A stretch of 64,000 bases of DNA from contig NW_024103452.1 of assembly GCF_003945595.2 (NCBI RefSeq), positions 62,001 to 126,000 of the forward strand. The letters run 5' to 3'. The notes below the pieces were generated by a model, which saw only the letters and a program-made list of their open reading frames with translations, was not told the origin of the DNA and searched no databases. The translations under genes and the position numbers were made by a program. Origin of the DNA: Pipra filicauda (taxonomy: Eukaryota; Chordata; Aves; Passeriformes; Pipridae). Shown here piece by piece: positions 61,601 to 64,000 of this stretch (positions within the stretch are counted from its first letter, which is position 1; every line of letters starts with the position of its first letter).

Positions 61601-64000
61601 AAAGTTACCTCCAAGGTCATGTAGGAGGTGAGATGGAGAACACTACCCTTCTTGGTAAATAGGAGATGCTCATCAAAGCATGTAAGAGATCCTTCTCTAC
61701 CCATCCCAGACTTGACCTCAGTGAGAGTACAGTTATGTCAGTGCCGAAAACTTGCTCCTCACAGTTAAGGGCACCTCATTTCAGACCATATTCTAAAGCG
61801 TATCAAAAGGAGCAATTCCTGCTTTGATACAGCTCAATGAAACAGAGAGGCCCATTTAGGAACTTGCATACACAGAATGTGATGCCCCTGTTTGAAAATT
61901 GTGGAGGTTCTAAAGGCGACTATTTCATATTTCGCCAGTGAACTTTTGGTACACCAGATTTTACTCTCTGTATTGCATCTCCCTCCCCTCATCAAGTATC
62001 ATTTCCCCTCTGAAAGTCATTGTGCTTTTTTCTGAATAAGGTTCGACTCTGAATAAATAAGGATTCCAGAATTTGTCTTGATGACATTAAATAAAAAAGG
62101 ATTTTTAGCTGTCATTGAAGGAGTGAAAAAAAATACTTAAGTTGTCAGTGTTACAAATACATATTGTATATTGTATTGCATGTGGTGATTTTGCAACAGT
62201 TGTCACAAGCATTTATATGAGTTTTTCTGTTTGTTTGTCTTTCTGCTATCATGTTGCAGATGAAAAACACCAAAATTGAACTTCTGGAAGAAGAACTCAG
62301 GCTTGCTAGGGATTCAAATTCAGAGACAAGCAACAAACATAAATTCCTGGAGCAAAATCTGCAGAAGTACCAGATGGATATTTCTCAGCTCAAGGCAAAG
62401 CTGATGAGTTTGGAGGAGATGAAAAGACAAGCTGAAATGGATGGAAATTCTGCTAAGCAAAACCTGGACAAATGCTATGCCCAAATAAAGGATCTAAATG
62501 ACAGGATAACCAGGTTGACTTATGAGACTGAAGATGAGAAAAGGAAAAGGAAGTTGCTGGAGGATAGATACGAGCAGCAGAAGAATGACTATGACCAGCT
62601 GCAAAAAACAAGACAAAATGAGAAAGACAGCCTTGGTTGGCAAAAGTTAGAGTCTGAGAAGGTCATCAAGGAGAAGGAGTACGAGATAGAAAGATTAAGG
62701 GTTCTTCTTCAGGACGAAGGCACACGGAAGAGGGAATATGAAAATGAGCTGGCTAAGGTAAGAAACCAGTTTAGCGAGGAGATGAGTAATTTAAAGAACA
62801 AGTATGAAACAGAAATTAATATTAAGAAGACCACAATCCAGCAGATAGCTGCACAGAAAGATGATGATGCCAAAGGCCTCAGAGCCCAGGTTGACAGACT
62901 GACAAGAGAAAACAGAGACCTTAAGGATGAGATTGTGAGGCTGAATGATGCCATTCTGCAAACGACAGATCAACGGCGGAGGGCAGAAGAAGATGCTCTT
63001 CAGCAGAAGGCTTGCAGTTCTGAGGTGTCACAGCAAAAGCATCAGTTAGAGCTGGAGCTGAAACAGATCATTCAACTTCGTGGTGAAGACAACTCAAGAT
63101 ACAAGCAGGCTCTTGAGGAGGCTGCCTCAACTATTCAGGATAAAACTAAGGAGCTGGAAAGGCTAAAGCTTCAGCTTCAGGAAGAGGCTAAAAGCCGATG
63201 GGAACTTGAAAATGAATTGGCTAAGGTAAGAAACAGTTATGATGAGGAAATTATTAGTTTAAAGAACAAATATGAAACTGAGATTAATATCACAAAGAAC
63301 ACAATTCACCAGGTGACCATGCAAAAGGAAGAGGAGACAAATAATTATAGAACACAACTTGATAATGCCATGAGAGAAAATAGGAATTTGTGTGAGGAAA
63401 TTAGGAGACTGAAGAATACAATAAGTCAGACAACAGACAATCTACGGAAAATAGAAGAGAATGCTCAGCAGCAGAAGGCAGCTGGCTCAGAGCTTTCTCA
63501 GAAGAAACAGCAGCTGGAGATTGAGCTAAAACAAGTTATTCAGAGGCACTCTGATGAAAGCATGCGGTACAAGCAGTCACTTGATGACGCTTCTAAGACC
63601 ATTAAGGAAAGAAACAAAGAGATTGAAAGGCTGAGAAAGTTGTTGGATGTAGAAACAAGTCAGAGGAAAGAAGTGGAGGATGAAAACAGTCAGTTAAAAA
63701 GAGTCCAGTTTGACCTGCAGAAAGCAAACACGAGTGCTACTGAGACAATTAACAAGCTGAGGATCCAAGAGCAGGAACTGGCCAGACTGAAAATTGACTA
63801 TGAAAGAGTTTCACAAGAGAAAAAAGGCAGGGATCAAGAAACTGCGAAGTTCCAGAGCACTGTAAAAGACTTGCAGATCCAGAAACATAAGTTGGAGGAG
63901 GAACTTTGCAGACAGAATAAAAATTTAATGGAGGAGACGTCCAGGAGGAAGAAATTGGAGGAGGAAGTAGAAGGCATGAGGAGATCTCTCAGAGACCAAT
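31453..64000 (+). CDS. DSP: Desmoplakin, N-terminal 1616 residues (spliced, 3' end beyond window)
   Basis: Desmoplakin links desmosomal plaques (plakoglobin, plakophilins, cadherin tails) to keratin or desmin filaments, giving epithelia and heart muscle mechanical strength. Joining 22 complete exons and the start of exon 23 gives one uninterrupted frame of 1616 codons. It is collinear with human desmoplakin as I know it, with the same exon phases and nearly all the same exon lengths. The protein starts MSINGGSHPRINTLGRM, then has the NTIQELLQNCSDCLMRAEL segment, a spectrin-repeat plakin domain (about residues 188-1050) with an SH3 fold near 468-525, and a coiled-coil rod from about residue 1065. 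Relative to human there are 10 extra residues in exon 1, one in exon 14 and three fewer in exon 15, a net +8 by exon 23. The tail with plakin repeats (exon 24) is not in the window. The start is fixed by conservation of the N-terminus and a G at -3. Confidence 0.97.
31653..40410 (+). other. DSP: DSP intron 1 (8.8 kb)
   Basis: This is the longest intron in the window, with GT and AG borders and AT-rich content. Short random ORFs of up to 135 codons are present, but no conserved nested gene or RNA gene was recognised. A short (AATTC)n run lies at 36350-36367. A 9-bp inverted pair (ttaggagtc/gactcctaa) near 34,985-35,030 may be an old repeat relic. First introns often hold enhancers, but none can be assigned here. 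Confidence 0.85.
36350..36367. repeat. Short (AATTC)n microsatellite in DSP intron 1
   Basis: Three to four AATTC units are seen in tandem. It is a simple repeat. Confidence 0.75.
40411..40513 (+). CDS. DSP: DSP exon 2 (residues 67-101)
   Basis: The acceptor is CCCACAACAG and the donor is CCC|GTGAGT. The 103 bases match the human exon length. It encodes the highly conserved NTIQELLQNCSDCLMRAEL block that starts the plakin head, ending in IVQP. The first base completes a Gly codon split with exon 1. Confidence 0.96.
40514..42198 (+). other. DSP: DSP intron 2
   Basis: The 1685-base intron is AT-rich and ends in a long T-rich tract before TTTTAG. No repeat or nested gene was recognised. Confidence 0.85.
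42199..42347 (+). CDS. DSP: DSP exon 3 (residues 102-151)
   Basis: The exon is 149 bases, as in human. It encodes ELKYGDG through FAQANDQMDILDGLIREMR to DMYQKR, the helical head segment before the first spectrin repeat. The acceptor is TTTTAG and the donor is AG|GTATTG. It ends in phase 2, splitting an Arg codon with exon 4. Confidence 0.96.
42348..42691 (+). other. DSP: DSP intron 3
   Basis: This short 344-base intron ends in TTTCAG. Nothing else was recognised in it. Confidence 0.85.
42692..42866 (+). CDS. DSP: DSP exon 4 (residues 151-209)
   Basis: The exon is 175 bases, as in human. It encodes LLQLQEQMRALYKAISVP, then a basic RRASSKGGG linker and QSGSGWDEYTKRVTSECLNWMRQQK. The RRASSKGGG segment is the flexible link between head and first spectrin repeat, and its RRAS motif is a basophilic kinase-type site. 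The donor is AAG|GTAAAT. Confidence 0.96.
43203..43229. repeat. (CCTT)n microsatellite
   Basis: About six CCTT units lie in tandem inside intron 4. Confidence 0.85.
43535..43625. repeat. CT-rich polypyrimidine tract
   Basis: Interrupted (TC)n sequence ends in a C-run and CTTCTTCAG, which imitates a 3' splice site. The sequence after it has no conserved coding frame. Confidence 0.8.
44993..45121 (+). CDS. DSP: DSP exon 5 (residues 210-252)
   Basis: The exon is 129 bases, as in human. It encodes AEMELVKWGFDAASIEQQI and IGDYRWHLDKVKTDL, part of the first spectrin repeat of the plakin domain. The acceptor is TCTCCTAG and the donor is CTG|GTAATT. Confidence 0.96.
45122..46266 (+). other. DSP: DSP intron 5
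   Basis: The 1145-base AT-rich intron holds no recognised element. Confidence 0.85.
46267..46317 (+). CDS. DSP: DSP exon 6 (residues 253-269)
   Basis: This small 51-base exon encodes REKAAVHQLEEEYEGLL, a helix of the first spectrin repeat. The human exon has the same length. The acceptor is TGTTTCAG and the donor is CTG|GTGAGC. It is too short to stand alone as an ORF and is recognised by homology. Confidence 0.95.
46318..47278 (+). other. DSP: DSP intron 6
   Basis: The 961-base intron carries a diverged tandem duplication of about 50 bases close to the exon 7 acceptor (47055-47152). Nothing else was recognised. Confidence 0.85.
47055..47152. repeat. Diverged two-copy tandem duplication, unit about 51 bases
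   Basis: Copy 1 (47055-47100) reads ATAAATCCAGACACATTGTC and continues to CATTAGGTTT. Copy 2 (47106-47152) reads AATAAGCCCAGGCACATTAT and continues to CAACAGGTTT. The copies agree at most positions. They lie about 130 bases upstream of the exon 7 acceptor. Confidence 0.7.
47279..47440 (+). CDS. DSP: DSP exon 7 (residues 270-323)
   Basis: The exon is 162 bases, as in human. It encodes KYSFERMDQLRQFQNLIQ, then ATSREIMWINDCEEEELL, the most conserved plakin-domain stretch spanning the first and second spectrin repeats, and then YDWSDRNTDIARKQESFS. The acceptor is CTTGCAG and the donor is TCT|GTAAGA. Confidence 0.97.
47441..48390 (+). other. DSP: DSP intron 7
   Basis: The 950-base intron includes a tiny direct repeat (gacaaccttttgacaacctttt) near 47,600. 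No other element was recognised. Confidence 0.85.
48391..48495 (+). CDS. DSP: DSP exon 8 (residues 324-358)
   Basis: The exon is 105 bases, as in human. It encodes KRMSELELKEKELNKLKQ, then ESDQLVLNQHPASDKIE, helices of the second spectrin repeat. The acceptor is TTGTTTAG and the donor is GAG|GTGAGT. Confidence 0.96.
48496..49682 (+). other. DSP: DSP intron 8
   Basis: The 1187-base AT-rich intron contains no recognised repeat or RNA gene. Confidence 0.85.
49683..49778 (+). CDS. DSP: DSP exon 9 (residues 359-390)
   Basis: The exon is 96 bases, as in human. It encodes AYMDTLQTQWSWILQITK, then CIDVHLKENAAYFQ, which is nearly identical across vertebrates and lies at the junction of the second and third spectrin repeats. 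The donor is CAG|GTGAGT. Confidence 0.97.
49992..50117 (+). CDS. DSP: DSP exon 10 (residues 391-432)
   Basis: The exon is 126 bases, as in human, after a short 213-base intron. It encodes FFEEAQATECYLKNLQDS, then IRKKFICDKSMSLQTLLEQ and IKELE, the first part of the spectrin repeat that carries the SH3 insertion. The donor GAG|GTACTG is weak at +5. Confidence 0.96.
50118..51022 (+). other. DSP: DSP intron 10
   Basis: The 905-base intron holds one short minus-strand CR1 3' end (50272-50325). The remainder is AT-rich without recognised features. Confidence 0.85.
50272..50325 (-). mobile_element. CR1 LINE 3'-end fragment in DSP intron 10
   Basis: The plus strand reads 'agaatcacagggta', then 'gagttggaagggaccca', then 'aaggatcatcaagtc'. 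This is the antisense of the CR1 3' tail. The copy is very short and 5'-truncated. Confidence 0.85.
51023..51175 (+). CDS. DSP: DSP exon 11 (residues 433-483)
   Basis: The exon is 153 bases, as in human. It encodes NERERILEYKRQVQSLVN, then KSKKIVQLKPRNPDYRSN and KPIILKALCDYKQDL. It leads from the spectrin helix into the SH3 fold (IVQLKPRNP and the ALCDY strand). The last residue is Leu where human has Gln. The donor CTG|GTACTG is non-optimal at +5. Confidence 0.96.
51176..52241 (+). other. DSP: DSP intron 11
   Basis: The 1066-base intron is AT-rich at its 5' end. It contains random ORFs (about 120 codons) that do not resemble known proteins. Confidence 0.85.
52242..52396 (+). CDS. DSP: DSP exon 12 (residues 484-535), SH3 core
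   Basis: The exon is 155 bases, as in human, and ends in phase 2. It encodes KTVRKGDECILKDNNERSKW, then LVTGPGGVDMLVPSVSLI and PPPNPLAVDLATK. This is the main part of the plakin SH3 domain, which in the family lacks the usual aromatic ligand-binding surface and packs against a spectrin repeat as a structural element. The acceptor is CCTTACAG and the donor is AA|GTGAGT. Confidence 0.97.
52397..52798 (+). other. DSP: DSP intron 12
   Basis: The 402-base intron contains nothing recognised. Confidence 0.85.
52799..52925 (+). CDS. DSP: DSP exon 13 (residues 535-577)
   Basis: The 127-base exon restores phase 0 at its end. It encodes IEQYYEAILALWNQLYIN, then MKSLVSWHYCMIDIEKIR and AMTIAK, nearly identical to human. 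It forms the return helix after the SH3 fold and the start of the next spectrin repeat. The donor is AAG|GTAAGA. Confidence 0.97.
52926..53461 (+). other. DSP: DSP intron 13
   Basis: The 536-base intron has a long T-rich tract before the exon 14 acceptor. Nothing else was recognised. Confidence 0.85.
53462..53666 (+). CDS. DSP: DSP exon 14 (residues 578-646)
   Basis: The 205-base exon is one codon longer than in human and ends in phase 1. It encodes LKTMRKEDYQKIITDLEI, then HYQEFLRNSQGSEMFGDE and HYQTLIIQLPNQPRQPQI. The last dozen residues are a poorly conserved linker rich in Pro and Gln. The donor ATAG|GTTTGT lacks the usual purine-A at +3 and +4. Confidence 0.95.
53667..54173 (+). other. 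DSP: DSP intron 14
   Basis: The 507-base intron contains nothing recognised. Confidence 0.85.
54174..54391 (+). CDS. DSP: DSP exon 15 (residues 646-718)
   Basis: The 218-base exon is three codons shorter than my estimate for human. It starts with a divergent linker (VPTETCPVGSSN), then VNERNREHEKQEAWLLMELQ and KLRRQIEASEIQ, which matches the human NRENDKQETWMLMELQ block. It forms the spectrin-like helical part C-terminal to the fourth repeat. The donor is GAG|GTAACC. Confidence 0.95.
54392..55171 (+). other. DSP: DSP intron 15
   Basis: The 780-base intron contains nothing recognised. Confidence 0.85.
55172..55338 (+). CDS. DSP: DSP exon 16 (residues 719-774)
   Basis: The 167-base exon ends in phase 2. 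It encodes GVQNDSQIMAETLNKHKD, then LLPNFRGCEKYVYLQSEI and NALFQKLENINGVSAGYLD, collinear with the human FRGSEKYCYLQ region. It is part of a late spectrin repeat. The acceptor is CTTTCCTTAG and the donor is AG|GTAAGA. Confidence 0.96.
55339..55645 (+). other. DSP: DSP intron 16
   Basis: The 307-base intron contains nothing recognised. Confidence 0.85.
55646..55784 (+). CDS. DSP: DSP exon 17 (residues 774-820)
   Basis: The 139-base exon encodes LNALRCLLQVILQTEDVI, then RVFEVRLSEEETVPLDLDK and VEAYRACLK. Human has LLQAILQTED and EEETVCLDLDKVEAYR at the same place. It is a helical segment of the late plakin domain. The donor is AAG|GTGAGA. Confidence 0.96.
55785..57754 (+). other. DSP: DSP intron 17
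   Basis: The 1970-base intron contains a plus-strand CR1 copy with an intact 3' end (about 55,925-56,533). The remainder is AT-rich with poly-A runs near 57,100 and 57,300. Confidence 0.85.
55925..56533 (+). mobile_element. CR1 LINE 3' portion in DSP intron 17
   Basis: The order of motifs is that of CR1 sense sequence. It has 'gggctgtgaaggtgatgaag', 'cagtctggagaagaggagac', 'gattagatattaggaaaca', 'caggctccccagggaagc' and finally 'taggttccttccaactcac' with a 'tatgattctatgg' tail. It is on the same strand as DSP. The 5' end is truncated and approximate. Confidence 0.9.
57755..57948 (+). CDS. DSP: DSP exon 18 (residues 821-885)
   Basis: The 194-base exon ends in phase 2. It encodes KMKADLNMKKSLLNTLENEL, then QIHSQSCQSYTLYDMDIGKY and VTQLIDRWQRADKQIDN, matching the human LYDLDLGKFGEKVTQL segment. 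The donor AG|GTTTGT is weak and has the same hexamer as the exon 14 donor. Confidence 0.95.
57949..58824 (+). other. DSP: DSP intron 18
   Basis: The 876-base AT-rich intron contains nothing recognised. Confidence 0.85.
58825..58987 (+). CDS. DSP: DSP exon 19 (residues 885-939)
   Basis: The 163-base exon encodes LWDLERQIKQLKTYRDLYQ, then ALCKWICDAKRRQDSIES and NTIMRYLHDQK, which is strongly conserved. It is a spectrin-like helix pair near the C-terminal end of the plakin domain. The acceptor is TTTTTCTAG and the donor is AAG|GTATGC. Confidence 0.97.
58988..59572 (+). other. DSP: DSP intron 19
   Basis: The 585-base intron contains nothing recognised. Confidence 0.85.
59573..59656 (+). CDS. 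DSP: DSP exon 20 (residues 940-967)
   Basis: The 84-base exon encodes NLHSEICGKRDKVEELLK, then HADQCSAAIK, where human has NLHSEISGKRDK and ANSIK. It is too short to stand out as an ORF and is recognised by homology and splice sites. The donor is AAG|GTACTT. Confidence 0.95.
59657..60571 (+). other. DSP: DSP intron 20
   Basis: The 915-base intron contains nothing recognised beyond a short poly-A run near 60,460. Confidence 0.85.
60572..60679 (+). CDS. DSP: DSP exon 21 (residues 968-1003)
   Basis: The 108-base exon encodes DYELQVASYSSGLETLLN, then IPIKKSVVQSPAVLILQE, matching human SGLETLLNIPIKRT. It is the end of the plakin domain before the rod. The acceptor is TTTTTCAG and the donor is GAG|GTATCT. 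Confidence 0.96.
60680..61315 (+). other. DSP: DSP intron 21
   Basis: The 636-base intron ends in a long T-run and GTTAAG, an acceptor with A at -3. Nothing else was recognised. Confidence 0.85.
61316..61414 (+). CDS. DSP: DSP exon 22 (residues 1004-1036)
   Basis: The 99-base exon encodes ANEAQSRYIELLTRSGDY, then YRFLSEMLKSMEDLK. The human sequence is nearly identical. It joins the plakin domain to the coiled-coil rod. The donor is AAG|GTATTC. Confidence 0.97.
61415..62259 (+). other. DSP: DSP intron 22
   Basis: The 845-base intron contains nothing recognised. Confidence 0.85.
62260..64000 (+). CDS. DSP: DSP exon 23, 5' part (residues 1037-1616, continues past window)
   Basis: This large exon encodes the parallel coiled-coil rod that drives desmoplakin dimerisation. 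It is open for 580 codons to the window edge and is Lys-, Glu-, Gln- and Leu-rich with heptad character, starting MKNTKIELLEEELRLARD. An ungapped 156-residue duplication is visible: ENELAKVRN at 62740 recurs at 63208, and RYKQ at 63097 recurs at 63565, both 468 bases apart. Each copy contains an in-phase AAG|GTAAGA donor (after 62757 and after 63225). These correspond to human residues 1194 and 1350, the junctions of the short isoform DPII and, from memory, DSPIa. The window ends in mid-codon after a GMRRSLRDQ motif. Confidence 0.97.
   Translation, partial: MKNTKIELLEEELRLARDSNSETSNKHKFLEQNLQKYQMDISQLKAKLMSLEEMKRQAEMDGNSAKQNLDKCYAQIKDLNDRITRLTYETEDEKRKRKLLEDRYEQQKNDYDQLQKTRQNEKDSLGWQKLESEKVIKEKEYEIERLRVLLQDEGTRKREYENELAKVRNQFSEEMSNLKNKYETEINIKKTTIQQIAAQKDDDAKGLRAQVDRLTRENRDLKDEIVRLNDAILQTTDQRRRAEEDALQQKACSSEVSQQKHQLELELKQIIQLRGEDNSRYKQALEEAASTIQDKTKELERLKLQLQEEAKSRWELENELAKVRNSYDEEIISLKNKYETEINITKNTIHQVTMQKEEETNNYRTQLDNAMRENRNLCEEIRRLKNTISQTTDNLRKIEENAQQQKAAGSELSQKKQQLEIELKQVIQRHSDESMRYKQSLDDASKTIKERNKEIERLRKLLDVETSQRKEVEDENSQLKRVQFDLQKANTSATETINKLRIQEQELARLKIDYERVSQEKKGRDQETAKFQSTVKDLQIQKHKLEEELCRQNKNLMEETSRRKKLEEEVEGMRRSLRDQ
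62755..62763 (+). promoter_or_regulatory. DSP: Internal alternative 5' splice site for the short isoform DPII
   Basis: AAG|GTAAGA after position 62757 is a near-perfect donor in phase 0. It cuts after residue 1202, which equals human residue 1194 after the +8 offset. In human, DPII lacks residues 1195-1793 by using this junction. Use in this bird is inferred from exact position and sequence. Confidence 0.85.
63223..63231 (+). promoter_or_regulatory. DSP: Second internal alternative 5' splice site (DSPIa-type)
   Basis: AAG|GTAAGA after position 63225 is identical to the DPII donor and also in phase 0. It cuts after residue 1358 (human 1350). Removing human 1351-1793 would delete 443 residues, the size I recall for the DSPIa isoform. 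It lies exactly 468 bases after the DPII donor, inside the duplicated unit. Confidence 0.7.

Larger units (their letters stand above)
62731..63666 (+). repeat. DSP: Two-copy 156-residue tandem duplication in the DSP rod
   Basis: Copy 1 (62731-63198) and copy 2 (63199-63666) align without gaps for 156 codons. Shared motifs in order are ENELAKVRN, SLKNKYETEIN or its near match, TTDxxRR-like and QQKA, LE-ELKQ-I-Q and RYKQ-L. A weaker third register continues after 63667 with QRKEVEDEN in the equivalent place. It is a coding repeat that keeps heptad phase only approximately (156 is not a multiple of 7). Confidence 0.85.

Noticed and set aside
63691..63699. A third alternative donor at the next 468-base step in exon 23
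   Set aside because: The sequence at the equivalent position is CAG|TTAAAA, without GT, so it cannot act as a donor.
1..64000. tRNA, rRNA, CRISPR array or bacterial-type operon features
   Set aside because: No cloverleaf with A and B boxes, no rRNA segment and no regularly spaced repeats with spacers were seen. The window is vertebrate nuclear DNA, where CRISPR arrays and operons are not expected.

Overview
The window is vertebrate nuclear DNA, almost certainly from a bird. It holds several CR1 LINE fragments (the dominant avian retroposon), one decayed long terminal repeat of an avian endogenous retrovirus family, a strong CpG island, and one large multi-exon gene with long introns. Codon-by-codon reading identifies that gene as desmoplakin (DSP), the plakin that anchors intermediate filaments to desmosomes. 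The species cannot be named from the sequence. The LTR family resembles one I recall from many neoavian genomes, which is inference.

Positions 1 to about 30,640 are intergenic and AT-rich. I found no exon of a known protein there. The region contains CR1 pieces (about 9165-9280, 11433-11525, 20855-22168 with a second CR1 nested inside, and 28271-28360), a solo LTR (23109-24200), a hairpin-like inverted repeat (3143-3222), and AT-rich or short tandem repeats. In human the gene upstream of DSP is RIOK1, but no RIOK1 exon is visible here.

Positions 30,690-31,690 form a CpG island that carries the DSP promoter, the 5' UTR and coding exon 1. The start codon is at 31453. A 29-codon upstream ORF ends in an ATGA overlap with it.

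Positions 31,453-64,000 hold DSP on the + strand. Exons 1-22 are complete and the 5' part of exon 23 is present. All 22 complete introns begin GT and end AG, and the reading frame is continuous for 1616 codons to the window edge. The exons encode, in order, the head that binds plakoglobin and plakophilin, the plakin domain (spectrin repeats with an SH3 fold inserted in one of them), and the first half of the coiled-coil rod. The rest of exon 23 and the plakin-repeat tail that binds keratin and desmin lie beyond the window.

The most interesting signal is in exon 23. The rod contains an ungapped 156-residue internal duplication. Both copies carry the same in-phase AAG|GTAAGA splice donor at the equivalent position, and these two sites match the donors used for the shortened human isoforms DPII and (from memory) DSPIa. 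Other points are an expanded Gly tract in exon 1, a native Met at the position of the human V30M variant, and a DSP frame that stays open through the whole presumed 5' UTR.
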